A stretch of DNA of 64,000 nucleotides from Gemmatimonadota bacterium (GTDB taxonomy: Bacteria > Latescibacterota > UBA2968 > UBA8231), in the NCBI GenBank assembly GCA_018673255.1, contig JABHDC010000174.1, positions 1 to 64,000 on the forward strand. The letters are read 5' to 3'. This document shows, piece after piece, positions 51,650-61,062 of this stretch; positions within the stretch are counted from its first letter, which is position 1, and each line of letters opens with the position of its first letter. The translations under genes were made by a program, and so were the position numbers. Below the pieces are notes generated by a model. The model saw nothing but the letters and a program-made list of their open reading frames with translations, made no database searches and was not told where the DNA came from.

Positions 51650-52516
51650 ATGCGACACCGCAGGCTTGGACGTACCGAACTGGAAGTGTCAGAGTTGGGC
51701 TTCGGTGCCTGGGAGATTGGCTGGACGCCGGTCGAAGAGGGGGACGAGACGGGGGTGCTGCTCAATCGTGCCCTCGACGCAGGCATCGACTTCGTCGACT
51801 CCTCGGCGGCCTACCGCTGGAGTGAGGAACTGATCGCCAAATACATCGGTCACCGACGGCACGAGTTCATCTTCGCCACCAAGTGCGGCTCGGGCAGGGT
51901 CCAGCAGGATGATGGCGAGTGGGTGCAGACCCTCGACTATTCAGCGGCTGCCATCGCTCCGCAGATCGACCGATCCCTGCAGCGCATGAAAACGGACTAC
52001 ATCGATATCATGCAGCTGCACTCACCGTCCTATGACGATCTGGTGCATGGGGATGGGATCGAGGGACTCAAGCGCGCCCAGGAGCAGGGCAAGGTTCGAT
52101 TCATCAGTCTATCCGCCGATGACGATGCCGCCGAGGAAGCCGTCAGAATGGGTGAGTTCGACACCTTGCAGATCAGCTACAACATCCTGCAACAGGATCC
52201 GGGTAAGATCATCGCCGCGGCGCGTGCCATCGACATGGGGATCATCATCAAGGAGCCGGTGGCGCAGGCGGTCTACGAGCAACCGCGACCCGAGGGGGAT
52301 GCGAGTCGATGGGAGTTGGCCCAGAAGCGTCTGGCACCCGAGGTAATTGGTGACCTGCCCCGCATTGAGGCGAGTCTGCGCTGGCTGCTGAACAATGCGG
52401 ATGTACACACGGCGATTGTGGGGACGACGAATGTCGATCACCTGAGCCAGAATATCGCCAGTGTCGAGCGGGGGGCCTTACCCCCGGACGTCTACACGGC
52501 CACGATCAGGGACTGA
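51650..52516 (+). CDS. Aldo/keto reductase
   Basis: 288 residues. The barrel start RRLGRTELEVSELGFGAWEIG is typical. Catalytic residues lie in FVDSSAAYRWSEELIAKYIG (Asp, Tyr), FATKCGSG (Lys) and IMQLHSPS (His). The coenzyme segment is AIVGTTNVDHLSQNI. TAGGAG at 51637-51642 overlaps the sulfatase stop, and the ATG is at 51650. It is last in the run beginning at the cupin. It may reduce an aldehyde produced from a desulfated sugar, but this is inferred from position only. Confidence 0.9.
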   Translation: MRHRRLGRTELEVSELGFGAWEIGWTPVEEGDETGVLLNRALDAGIDFVDSSAAYRWSEELIAKYIGHRRHEFIFATKCGSGRVQQDDGEWVQTLDYSAAAIAPQIDRSLQRMKTDYIDIMQLHSPSYDDLVHGDGIEGLKRAQEQGKVRFISLSADDDAAEEAVRMGEFDTLQISYNILQQDPGKIIAAARAIDMGIIIKEPVAQAVYEQPRPEGDASRWELAQKRLAPEVIGDLPRIEASLRWLLNNADVHTAIVGTTNVDHLSQNIASVERGALPPDVYTATIRD

Positions 52517-52549
52517 GAAGCGGCTAGTGCCCGGCCATTCTGGAGTGAT

Positions 52550-53488
52550 TCAGCGAATCACTTCGAGGGCTACTGTGTCTGCAATGGCCGAGCCGAAGTA
52601 GCCCATGCCGTCACCCTCCAGACGGAACTCTGGTTCGTGGAAATTGCCATCATCCTCCTGCACCTCATCGAAGGTCTGCAGGAAGCTGGAGTAGTTTGTG
52701 TCGGCAGCGTAGATGATGATCTCGTATCTGGAATAGAACCAGAGATCCCACCAGAACAGATTCATCTCTGACTGGCCGGTGCCGGCCGGCGTGTTCTGGA
52801 GCCACTCCCACTCATAGTTGAAGTCATCCAGATCGACACCTCCCTGCGACTCATCGACGAAGGGATTGTCGTAGATGAAATTTGTCTGCGAAGCGGTCAG
52901 GGGGCGGGCGGTGAGCAAGTAGAAGCGTGTGCCAGGTGAGCGCTCGATCTGGATCGTGACATTCTCGGGCTCGCCGTCGGCGTCTTTGGGGCGATAGGTG
53001 GTGCGCTCTGGTGAGATGTCGAGAATCTCGAAGCCCTCGTCGGGAACCGTCGTGGTCGCCGTCGTCGACAGCTGTGCATGGTCGATGGTTGCATCGACCT
53101 GGAGGGTGTAGGTGCCGCCAGGCTGGATCTGCAGTTGTTTGCCCGTGTATTCGAAGTACTGATCCGTGAACAGCGTGCCTTCGTGGTATCGAAGCACATA
53201 ACGTTTGCCATCGCCTTCATCGATGATGGCGACCACGGCATCACTCAGGGAGAGTGGTGTGCGACTCAGATTCTGCTCGAGACGCACATTGCGCGTGATA
53301 CGGATATCCTGGACGGGCTGACCGGCAATCAGGAGACCCTCAACGACGATCTTCGGTTCATAGGCGTCATTGGTGACGAGAATCTCAGGGTCGCCGCAGC
53401 CCGAGAGCAGGGTGAGGCTGGTGATCAGCAGCAGGCCGATCAGGTAGGACCGTCGAATCAGCGAAGTCTGTCGGGGAAATGTCATCAT
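52550..53488 (-). CDS. DUF4249-family lipoprotein
   Basis: 312 residues starting at ATG 53488, which overlaps the TGA of the upstream TonB receptor. The lipoprotein signal ends LTLLSGC (Cys31). The body follows the DUF4249 pattern: KIVVEGLLIAGQPVQDIRIT, DAVVAIIDEGDGKRYVL, GGTYTLQVDA, and a C-terminal EPEFRLEGDGMGYFGSAIAD. DUF4249 lipoproteins are typically encoded with a carboxypeptidase-regulatory-domain TonB receptor in Bacteroidota and relatives. That is exactly the case here, so it is probably the surface partner of that receptor. Confidence 0.85.
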   Translation of the reverse strand: MMTFPRQTSLIRRSYLIGLLLITSLTLLSGCGDPEILVTNDAYEPKIVVEGLLIAGQPVQDIRITRNVRLEQNLSRTPLSLSDAVVAIIDEGDGKRYVLRYHEGTLFTDQYFEYTGKQLQIQPGGTYTLQVDATIDHAQLSTTATTTVPDEGFEILDISPERTTYRPKDADGEPENVTIQIERSPGTRFYLLTARPLTASQTNFIYDNPFVDESQGGVDLDDFNYEWEWLQNTPAGTGQSEMNLFWWDLWFYSRYEIIIYAADTNYSSFLQTFDEVQEDDGNFHEPEFRLEGDGMGYFGSAIADTVALEVIR

Positions 53489-55830
53489 CAGAAGGTCAGG
53501 TTGACGCCGATGGTCGGCAGCATGGGGAACATGGACACAGCCTCGATATCCGGCAGGTTGTTCTGGTAGTCGTAGTCGACGAACCACACATTCGAGCGAT
53601 TCCCGGCATTGAACAGCTGTACGTAGGGTGCCACCGTCCATGAGCCGATCTCACCAGTCCAGGTGAGGCTTACGTCGAGTCGGACGTAAGCAGGCAGTCG
53701 CACGTTGTTGATGATCGTGGGGGCGTAACGCAGCATTGTGCCGGGCTGGGTCGGACTCGTGCGTGTGAAATATCCCGACCCGGGCTCGGTGATCGGTTGC
53801 CCGGATCCATAGACGAAGCTGCTGCTCAGCCGCCAGGGTCCCCGCACGCCGAGCTTCGGCTCACTGTGCAGCTTCCGCCAGGCATTGGCCAGGTCGACAT
53901 TGGCCACCAGGTTCACCACGTGGGTGCGATCGTGACGGGGCGTGAAGTCCCGATCCGAGTTGACACTGTCGAAGCGATACTCGGTCCGCGCCAGCGAGTA
54001 GGCTGCCCAACCTGTGAGGGCGCCCGAATCCTTCCGCAACATCACTTCCAGCCCGACTGAGTGACCATCGCCGTCATTGAAAAGGCCTCTGGCATTGGTG
54101 AAGATCGGGTCGCCATCTTCGTCATGGCTCGTCTCTTCCAACTCGGTCAGGAAGGTCTGATTGAATGCGAAGATCTGCGAGTAGCCCTTCCAGTAAGCTT
54201 CCACTTCGAACTGGAAATTGTTCTTCAGCTCCTGCTGGTAGCCGACAATGGCGTGGATCGCCCGCGAGCGATCCTGATCCTGGTTGGAGGCAACCCAGAT
54301 GTCGGTGGCGATGAATCGCGGAATCCTGTGCAGATACTGGTAGTAGATGCCACTGGATGCCCGCAGGTTGATCGTGTCCGTGAGCCGGTGTTTGAGGGCC
54401 AGGCGAGGCGCGACATCGGTGAAGGTCTTGTCAGAGGCAAAGCGATTGAGGCGGGCGCCAGCCTCGACTTCCCACCGCGACGTGGGCCGCCACGCTGTCT
54501 GAGAGTAGAAGACATAATGTTCAGGGCGATGGTTGACCTCAATCAACCCATCGGGGAACTCCTGACGGAACAGGACATTGAGGTCCTTGCGCTCGAAACC
54601 GAAACGCGTGATCAGCCGTGGGCTCCGGTGCGACTCGAACTCCCCTTTGACCGTGATGTCGGAGACGAAGTTGCGCTCGATCACATCGGCAATGTCGAGA
54701 AGGAAGTCAGAGGAAAAGCGAGAGCCTGTCACCCACAGATGGCCGAAGGTCCTGGGGGTGATCACCCGGGTCCAACGGCCTGAGAAGGTCTTGTTGCCCC
54801 AGTCGACGGCGAAGCCGGTCTCTTCGGTGGCATCGGGGTTGAAGATGACGTCGAGGAAGTCACGTCCGCCGTAGGCTGACAGGGTCAACTGATCGCGATC
54901 GGACAGTTCCAGGAAGGCCTTGATGTTGCCGTCATAGAAGTAGTAGTCCGGCACGTCATCGATGAATCTGGCGGCGGTCTGGTCGAAGTAGGTTCGGCGC
55001 AATGAACCGGACAGCGAGCCACGCTCTCCCAGTGGCATCTGCAGGGTCGACTTCGCCGACAGCAGGCTGACCGAAGCTGTGCCTTCGAATTCCTCGCGAT
55101 TGCCTTCCAGATTTGTGACGGACAATACCGACGACAGTCTCCCGCCGTACTGGGCGCCGAAGCCGCCCTTCGACAGCTCCACCTGCTTGATGGCATCCGT
55201 ATTGAAGGTGGAAAAGATGCCGAAGGTGTGTTCCGGGTTGTAGACGTCAGTGCCGTCGATCATGTAGAGATTCTGATCGGGCGTACCGCCACGTACGTAG
55301 AGGGCGGAAGAGAAGTCTGACAGGGGCAGCACACCGGGCAGGGTCTGCAGGGCCCGCATCAGATCCGCCTCGGCGACCTGCGGCATGGAGTTGATCTGCC
55401 TGGCCTGGAGACGCACTTCGGAGATCGGTTTGCGATACAGGCTCTCGGCGGCGCGCATGGAGTCGGCGCGGATGACGGTCTCTTCTGCCTCTACTACCTG
55501 GTATACCATGCGCACATCGGTGCGCACGTTGGCCCCGGCTGACAGCTCAATGCGTCTCGGAAGAGGTTCGAAGCCGATGTAGGTAAATACGAGATCGACA
55601 TTGCCGACCGGTACGCGGGGCAGGACGTAGTAACCACTCTCGTTGGTAATGGTGCCCAGCGGCTGTCCCTCCACGAGGATGGTCGCTGCGATGAGGGGTT
55701 CACCATTGGTGGCATCGCGGACGAAACCACTGATCGTGCCAGAAGACTCCTGTGCTGATACCTGCGATCCCGCCAGGCTGGCGAGAATTGCACACAACAG
55801 GATCGATGCCGCTGTTACGAATCGGCGCAA
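53488..55830 (-). CDS. TonB-dependent receptor with N-terminal carboxypeptidase-regulatory-like domain
   Basis: About 780 residues from TTG 55830, chosen because AAGGA lies six bases upstream and a signal peptide starts at once (RRFVTAASILLCAILASLAG to QVSAQES). The frame is open to 56001, into the divergent aceE. Residues ~30-115 are a CarboxypepD_reg-like beta-sandwich (GTISGFVRDATNGEPLIAAT, TNESGYYVLPRVPVG). The plug carries MRALQTLPGVLPL, LYVRGGTPDQNLYMIDGTDV, VELSKGGFGAQYGGRLSSVL. The barrel ends PMLPTIGVNLTF. It is coupled to the DUF4249 lipoprotein gene. Cargo unknown. Confidence 0.9.
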   Translation of the reverse strand: MRRFVTAASILLCAILASLAGSQVSAQESSGTISGFVRDATNGEPLIAATILVEGQPLGTITNESGYYVLPRVPVGNVDLVFTYIGFEPLPRRIELSAGANVRTDVRMVYQVVEAEETVIRADSMRAAESLYRKPISEVRLQARQINSMPQVAEADLMRALQTLPGVLPLSDFSSALYVRGGTPDQNLYMIDGTDVYNPEHTFGIFSTFNTDAIKQVELSKGGFGAQYGGRLSSVLSVTNLEGNREEFEGTASVSLLSAKSTLQMPLGERGSLSGSLRRTYFDQTAARFIDDVPDYYFYDGNIKAFLELSDRDQLTLSAYGGRDFLDVIFNPDATEETGFAVDWGNKTFSGRWTRVITPRTFGHLWVTGSRFSSDFLLDIADVIERNFVSDITVKGEFESHRSPRLITRFGFERKDLNVLFRQEFPDGLIEVNHRPEHYVFYSQTAWRPTSRWEVEAGARLNRFASDKTFTDVAPRLALKHRLTDTINLRASSGIYYQYLHRIPRFIATDIWVASNQDQDRSRAIHAIVGYQQELKNNFQFEVEAYWKGYSQIFAFNQTFLTELEETSHDEDGDPIFTNARGLFNDGDGHSVGLEVMLRKDSGALTGWAAYSLARTEYRFDSVNSDRDFTPRHDRTHVVNLVANVDLANAWRKLHSEPKLGVRGPWRLSSSFVYGSGQPITEPGSGYFTRTSPTQPGTMLRYAPTIINNVRLPAYVRLDVSLTWTGEIGSWTVAPYVQLFNAGNRSNVWFVDYDYQNNLPDIEAVSMFPMLPTIGVNLTF

Positions 55831-55948
55831 CGTGGTTCCTTGCTCGTATGGATTGGCAGGTTGATACTTACGACGAAGGACGCCGAATATGCCGACAACT
55901 GTGGACACCGACAAACCAGTGCAACACCAATGGCTCGTCTCATTGTTA

Positions 55949-55980
55949 CCTGCTGCCTGAAATGCCTGCTGTCTGAAATC
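55949..55980 (+). repeat. 16-bp tandem repeat before aceE
   Basis: CCTGCTGCCTGAAATG (55949-55964) and CCTGCTGTCTGAAATC (55965-55980) differ at two positions. They end 14 bases before the GTG start of aceE, between divergent genes. They could be a regulator site. Confidence 0.55.
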
Positions 55981-55994
55981 CCAACACGGAGTGT

Positions 55995-58709
55995 GTGTCA
56001 CCAGATGACCTCACAAATCCTCCTATGACCAGCCAGAATTATACCGACGGCCGGGATGTCGAAACGCAGGAGTGGCTCGACTCGCTGGAGTACGTTCTGG
56101 AGGAATCCGGACCCGAACGTGTGATCGAACTGCTTGATCAGTTGCAGAATCACGCCAGACGCCAGGGCGTGGGTATCCCTTTCGCCTCCAATACACCCTA
56201 CGTCAATACGATCCCAGCCGATCGTCAGCCGCCATTTCCCGGCAGCCACGAGTTGGAGCAGCGGATCCGCAACATCATGCGCTGGAATGCGATGATGATG
56301 GTGGTCCGGGCGAATCACGAAGATCCGACCATGGGGGGGCACATCTCCACCTATGCGTCGGCGGCGACGTTATATGAGGTCGCTTTCAATCACTTCATCC
56401 GCGGCCGCAGGGAGGGATTCGAGGGGGACCAGGTCTTCTTCCAGGCCCATACCTCTCCCGGTATCTATGCCCGGGCCTTCCTTGAAGGACGACTGCCGGA
56501 AGAGAAGCTGCGCAACTTCCGCCATGAGCTGCGGGAGGGTGGCGGGTTGCCTTCTTATCCGCATCCCCGGCTCATGCCTGATTTCTGGCAGTTCCCGTCG
56601 GCGGCGATGGGTCTGGCGCCGATTCAGGCGATCTACCAGGCACGTTACAATCGATATCTGCAGGATCGTGGTCTCAAGGAACCCTCCGACGCCAAGGTCT
56701 GGGCCTTCATCGGCGATGGCGAAACGGATGAGCCTGAATCACTGGGTGCGATCTCGCTGGCTGCACGCGAGGGACTGGACAATCTGCTTTTCGTCATCAA
56801 CTGCAATCTGCAGCGCCTCGATGGTCCGGTGCGCGGCAATGGCAAGATCATCCAGGAGTTGGAGACCGTCTTTCGGGGCGCCGGCTGGAATGTCATCAAG
56901 GTCATCTGGGGTTCCGACTGGGATCCGTTACTGGCCCGTGATCCGCAGGGCCTGCTCTCCCGTCGCATGGGAGAGTTGGTGGATGGACAGTATCAGAAGT
57001 ACTCCGTCTCCAGCGGCGACTATCAGCGCAATCACTTCTTCGGTGTCGACCCGCGCCTGCAAGCGATGTCGACGGGCCTGACAGACGAGCAGATCCGCAC
57101 GATCCGCCGTGGTGGCCACGATCCAAACAAGGTGTATGCCGCCTTCAAAGCGGCCATGGAGTTCAATGGCGCGCCGACGGTGATTCTGGCCAAGACGATC
57201 AAGGGCTACGGCATGGGAAGCGTCGGTGAAGGCACGATGTCGACGCACCAGGTCAAAAAGCTGGACATCGACGTGTTGCGTGAGATCCGTACCCGATTTG
57301 GCATTCCCCTGTCGGATGCCGAGGTCGATGAGTTGCCATACTACCGGCCGCCCGAAGACAGTCCTGAGCTTCGTTATCTGTTTGAGCGTCGTGAGGCCCT
57401 GGGCGGTTTCGTGCCGCGGCGCCTGGTCCAGGGGATGTCACCGGAAGGGCCGAATGAGTCACTCTTCGACGAATTCGAACAGGACAGTGGCGGTCGTGAA
57501 GTGTCCACGACGATGGTCTTCGTGCGCATTCTGGCCAAGTTGTTGCGGGATCCGCAGATCGGCCGTTACATCGTGCCCATGGTGCCGGACGAGGCGCGCA
57601 CCTTCGGCATGGAAGCCCTGTTTCGCCAGTATGGGATCTACTCCCACATCGGACAGCTGTACGATCCGGTCGATTCGGAGTCCCTGACCTACTATCGCGA
57701 GGCCCGCGATGGTCAGCTGATCGAGGAAGGGATCTGTGAAGCCGGCGCGTTGTCTTCCTTCATTGCCGCCGGGTCGGCCTATGCCACACACGGTGTGCCC
57801 ACGCTGCCCTTCTTCATCTTCTACTCGATCTTCGGTTTCCAGCGTGTTGGTGATCTCATCTACGCAGCTGGCGACCAGCGTGCCCGTGGCTTCCTCATCG
57901 GTGCCACATCCGGCCGCACGACGCTGAATGGTGAGGGGCTGCAGCACCAGGATGGCCACTCCCATGTGTCGGCTCTGACCTGTCCACACGTGGTGGCCTA
58001 CGATGCGGCCTTTGGGTACGAACTGGCCGTCATCATCCGCGACGGCATCCGTCGCATGTATGTAGAGGGCGAGGACGTCATCTACTACCTGACCGTCCAG
58101 AATGAGAACTATGAGATGCCGCCCATGCCTGATGGTGCCGAAGAGGGCATTCTCAAGGGCGTGTATCCCCTGCAGGCATCGAGCCTGAAGAAGAAGAAGG
58201 GCGCCCCGGCGGCACGGCGTGCACACCTGTTCGGATCCTCTTCGATTCTTGGCGAGTCGCTCAGGGCGGCGAAGATCCTCGAAGAGGACTACGACGTCCC
58301 CGCTGACGTGTGGAGTGTGACCAGCTACAAGCAGCTCCACGAGGATGGTGTGGCCACGGAGCGGTGGAACCTCCTGCATCCGGATGAGGACGCGAAGAGG
58401 AGTTACCTGAGTGGCTGTCTGGAGGGCACCGAGGGTGCCTTCGTCGTCGCTTCAGACTACGTCAAAGCGCTGCCCGACATGATCGCGCGCTGGTTCCCGC
58501 GTGCACCCGTGACCCTGGGCACAGATGGTTTCGGGCGTAGTGAGAGTCGAGAGGCCCTGCGGCACTACTTCGAGGTCGATGCCAAGACGATCGCCTATGC
58601 GGCCCTGGCCGATCTGGCGCGTCAGGGCGTGATCGAGTCGAGTATCGTTACCAAGGCGCGAACCGACCTCGGCATCGATCCGGAGAGGGACAGTCCCGTG
58701 CGGCAGTAG
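55995..58709 (+). CDS. aceE: Pyruvate dehydrogenase E1 component, homodimeric type
   Basis: 904 residues (E. coli AceE 887). It decarboxylates pyruvate with thiamine diphosphate and acetylates the lipoyl E2. Landmarks are ETQEWLDSLEYVLEESGPER at the start, RANHEDPTMGGHISTYASAA, the ThDP motif GDGETDEPESLGAISLAARE through INCN, TIKGYGMGS, and HSHVSALTCPHVVAYDAAF in the pyrimidine domain. The GTG at 55995 has GGAG only three bases away; ATG 56025 is the alternative start. No E2 or E3 gene is downstream, unlike the E. coli operon. A Lys-rich insert SSLKKKKGAP lies before the C-terminal domain. Identification is secure. Confidence 0.95.
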   Translation: MSPDDLTNPPMTSQNYTDGRDVETQEWLDSLEYVLEESGPERVIELLDQLQNHARRQGVGIPFASNTPYVNTIPADRQPPFPGSHELEQRIRNIMRWNAMMMVVRANHEDPTMGGHISTYASAATLYEVAFNHFIRGRREGFEGDQVFFQAHTSPGIYARAFLEGRLPEEKLRNFRHELREGGGLPSYPHPRLMPDFWQFPSAAMGLAPIQAIYQARYNRYLQDRGLKEPSDAKVWAFIGDGETDEPESLGAISLAAREGLDNLLFVINCNLQRLDGPVRGNGKIIQELETVFRGAGWNVIKVIWGSDWDPLLARDPQGLLSRRMGELVDGQYQKYSVSSGDYQRNHFFGVDPRLQAMSTGLTDEQIRTIRRGGHDPNKVYAAFKAAMEFNGAPTVILAKTIKGYGMGSVGEGTMSTHQVKKLDIDVLREIRTRFGIPLSDAEVDELPYYRPPEDSPELRYLFERREALGGFVPRRLVQGMSPEGPNESLFDEFEQDSGGREVSTTMVFVRILAKLLRDPQIGRYIVPMVPDEARTFGMEALFRQYGIYSHIGQLYDPVDSESLTYYREARDGQLIEEGICEAGALSSFIAAGSAYATHGVPTLPFFIFYSIFGFQRVGDLIYAAGDQRARGFLIGATSGRTTLNGEGLQHQDGHSHVSALTCPHVVAYDAAFGYELAVIIRDGIRRMYVEGEDVIYYLTVQNENYEMPPMPDGAEEGILKGVYPLQASSLKKKKGAPAARRAHLFGSSSILGESLRAAKILEEDYDVPADVWSVTSYKQLHEDGVATERWNLLHPDEDAKRSYLSGCLEGTEGAFVVASDYVKALPDMIARWFPRAPVTLGTDGFGRSESREALRHYFEVDAKTIAYAALADLARQGVIESSIVTKARTDLGIDPERDSPVRQ

Positions 58710-58715
58710 GGGTCG

Positions 58716-58753
58716 ATCAGCTACTCGCTGATGTCGATCGCCTACTCGGCGAT
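58716..58753. terminator. Two tandem hairpins with identical loops between convergent genes
   Basis: ATCAGC-TACTC-GCTGAT (58716-58732) and ATCGCC-TACTC-GGCGAT (58737-58753) are perfect 6-bp hairpins with the same 5-nt loop. Their stems differ by compensating changes. The second overlaps the stop codon of the sigma54 activator. It probably ends transcription from both sides. Confidence 0.55.
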
Positions 58754-60751
58754 GTCGTCCAGCCGCTGTTCACCCTCCGGCGTGGCGGCGTAACACCGCG
58801 TGGATCCCTCCTTCATCCAACGCGAATACCCCAGTTCGGCCAGACGGCGCAGATCGTTCTGCACTGTGCGCCGCGAACGTCCCCCATTGCCACTGCGTTG
58901 CTCGATGCGCGGCAACAGGTCGTCGATGGTGCTGCCCGGGCTCTCTGACAACAATCCAAGCAGCAACTGCTGACGGGCATTGAGGTCGACGGCGATCGTC
59001 TCGGCGGCCTGCAGGCCCAGAGCGCGTGCGATGTCGGTCTCGCGCAGGACGGGTTCGCGTGCGTAGACCACGGCAGCGCGCTCGATGACGTTGCGTAGCT
59101 CGCGGATGTTGCCCGGCCACGAATAACTCAGCAGTCGGTCTACGGCGCCCTTCGACAGACCGCGTGTGTCACCCCCAGAACGTTCGGCCAGTTGCTGCAG
59201 GAAGGCGTGCGCCAGTTGGGGAATGTCCTCGGCATGCTCGCGCAGTGGTGGCAGTCGCACGGGCACGACATTCAGCCGGAAGTACAGGTCTTCGCGGAAT
59301 TGCCCCTGAGCGATGAGCTCCTCAAGATCGCGATTCGTGGCGGCCACGATTCGCACATCGACTTCCAGGGCCTTCGTGCCGCCCACGCGTTCGAAGGAGC
59401 GGCTTTCCAGGGCACGCAGGATCTTCACCTGTGTCGTGAGCGGGATATCCCCGACTTCATCGAGGAACAGTGTACCACCATCGGCCATCTCGAAGCGGCC
59501 AGGTTTCATGTTGTCGGCGCCGGTGAAGGAGCCCTTCTCGTGACCGAAGAGCTCGCTCTCCAACAAGGTCTCTGTGAAAGCGGCACAGTTCACCGGGATG
59601 AAGGGCTGGTCCTGCCGCGGACTGCTCTGGTGAATCGCGCGGGCGACCAGTTCCTTGCCGGTGCCTGAGTCACCCCGCACCAGAATGGTCAGGTCCGAGT
59701 CGGCCACCTGCTCGATCAGCTGGTACAGATGCTGCATGCGCGATGATCGACCGACCAGGTCGTGGAAGCGACCCCCTTCCTCCAGTTGCTGCAACCGGAC
59801 TTCCAGCGACTGAATCCGTCGCAGGTAGGTCTCCAGATCCCGGCTGTGCAGGGCCTCGTAGATCGCTCGACCCCGCTCATGGACCACTTCGGACCGATGC
59901 AGTCGGCGCAGCTGAATATCGGCGGGCCAACTCGCTTCCCAGTCGCAGGAGAGCTCTTCACGTACGCGCTGCTGCTGCGGTTGAGGGAGTTCGTAGAGTG
60001 GTGTCCCCATCTCCATGCGTCGCAATTCCTCACGGGCGAAGACCACCCAACCTCGCCGCGCCACACCCTGTATGTGCAAGGCCGTGTTGTAGAAGAAGGT
60101 GTCCACGTCACCAGCCAGATCGTAGGAGGCCAGCGAGTTCTTCAGGGCGTCGACGTCGGTGTAGTGCAGCGTGAAGCGAACGCTGCGAGGACCGGATGGC
60201 TCGACCTGCAGGCTCATCAGATCCTGCGAGAATACCTTGCCGAGCATGAGGGGCCCCATGAGGCACATCATTGCCCCCAGCTGCTTGGCGTCGTCGTCTG
60301 CGGGCAGGGCCGTAAGCATGAGTTGCAGCAAACTCACGACGCCGACATCGGGCTGCACCTCCACGCCACCACCTCCGGCGCCCATGCCAAAACAGAATTG
60401 ATCGGGGTTAGAGCGCTGTGAGTGGTGTTTGGCCCACTCATAGAGGAATTGCATGACGTGGAAGTAGGTGAAGCCATTCTCGTGTAACAGGAGATCGTGC
60501 TCCTCGGCACTGCACAGGTCGCGCAGTTCCTCTGACAGGCGCTGCCCGGTCTCCGGCTCGATCGAGGTGAGGTAGCGAACCGTCGTCTGGGCGAGTCGGT
60601 TGGCGACGATCATGCCGAGGCCGGCCGCGGCTGGTGTGGACGGATCGACGTGGAGGCCGCTGGTCTGAGTTGCGCGGCGCAACCGCTGCAACAGGGGCGG
60701 CTCATCGAATCGCTGTTCTGCTTGTTCCACTCTCGTCGTCTCCTTGCTCAC
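58742..60751 (-). CDS. Sigma54-dependent transcriptional activator (bEBP) with novel sensor and winged-helix end
   Basis: About 669 residues from GTG 60751 with GGAG eight bases upstream. The N-terminal ~300 residues form an unrecognised sensor, rich in helices, with [22 protein letters not shown] coiled coil at ~305-325 links to the AAA+ domain: Walker A GDSGTGKE (360-367), the sigma54-contact loop GSFTGA (407-412, Ser in place of the common Ala), Walker [12 protein letters not shown] and arginine-finger text [13 protein letters not shown]. The C-terminus is not a Fis-type helix-turn-helix but a winged helix ([31 protein letters not shown]). It is divergent from three envelope genes with a sigma54 promoter. 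It probably activates them. Confidence 0.9.
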   Translation of the reverse strand: MSKETTRVEQAEQRFDEPPLLQRLRRATQTSGLHVDPSTPAAAGLGMIVANRLAQTTVRYLTSIEPETGQRLSEELRDLCSAEEHDLLLHENGFTYFHVMQFLYEWAKHHSQRSNPDQFCFGMGAGGGGVEVQPDVGVVSLLQLMLTALPADDDAKQLGAMMCLMGPLMLGKVFSQDLMSLQVEPSGPRSVRFTLHYTDVDALKNSLASYDLAGDVDTFFYNTALHIQGVARRGWVVFAREELRRMEMGTPLYELPQPQQQRVREELSCDWEASWPADIQLRRLHRSEVVHERGRAIYEALHSRDLETYLRRIQSLEVRLQQLEEGGRFHDLVGRSSRMQHLYQLIEQVADSDLTILVRGDSGTGKELVARAIHQSSPRQDQPFIPVNCAAFTETLLESELFGHEKGSFTGADNMKPGRFEMADGGTLFLDEVGDIPLTTQVKILRALESRSFERVGGTKALEVDVRIVAATNRDLEELIAQGQFREDLYFRLNVVPVRLPPLREHAEDIPQLAHAFLQQLAERSGGDTRGLSKGAVDRLLSYSWPGNIRELRNVIERAAVVYAREPVLRETDIARALGLQAAETIAVDLNARQQLLLGLLSESPGSTIDDLLPRIEQRSGNGGRSRRTVQNDLRRLAELGYSRWMKEGSTRCYAATPEGEQRLDDIAE

Positions 60752-60765
60752 AGGATGGTCTCCAC

Positions 60766-60844
60766 GCGCACTTCTGCGCAAACCCTGTTCCAACCCCGCA
60801 TTTCCCGTTGGGCTCATGGTACGGCGCAATCTCTGCGCAGTACC
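60766..60844. promoter_or_regulatory. Probable enhancer sites for the sigma54 activator
   Basis: GCGCA-CTTC-TGCGC at 60766-60779 and GGTACGGCGCA-atctc-TGCGCAGTACC at 60818-60844 (one mismatch in 11) share a GCGCA/TGCGC core. Two further half-sites, CGTGCAA and GGCGCAA, follow to 60860. They lie 122-200 bp upstream of the promoter, the usual enhancer distance. Confidence 0.6.
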
Positions 60845-60965
60845 GTGCAATATGGCGCAATCCGGATCGCCGAAGCAAGTCGAGATCGATCAAGTCTGGA
60901 ATCAACATCCCAAGTAGCAGTAAAAACAGCCTGTTGGGACTCGAATGGAAGACCGGAACCCACTG

Positions 60966-60980
60966 TGGCACCACTCTTGC
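60966..60980 (+). promoter_or_regulatory. Sigma54 (-24/-12) promoter
   Basis: TGGCAC (60966-60971), five bases, TTGC (60977-60980): a full match to the TGGCAC-N5-TTGC consensus with correct GG-to-GC spacing. Transcription should start near 60991, about 70 bases before the lipoprotein ATG at 61063. Confidence 0.8.
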
Positions 60981-61062
60981 GCAAAGGCGTGCAGAAAGAG
61001 TTCGCAACCAGTCACTGCGCGATCTCGCGCCAACGGCACAACCCGTCACCGGAGACAACCCG

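Larger units (their letters stand above)
60752..61062. other. 311-bp regulatory region, no gene
   Basis: This gap between the activator and the envelope genes holds the GCGCA-containing repeats (60766-60861), an inverted repeat TCCCAA (60908-60913)/TTGGGA (60934-60939) around an A-tract, and a sigma54 promoter (60966-60980). An ORF open across it has no start site of its own and I do not call it. Confidence 0.8.

Noticed and set aside
60634..61062. Upstream extension of the LPP20-like gene to 60634
   Set aside because: It would run through the sigma54 promoter and enhancer sites; the signal peptide and ribosome site place the start at 61063.
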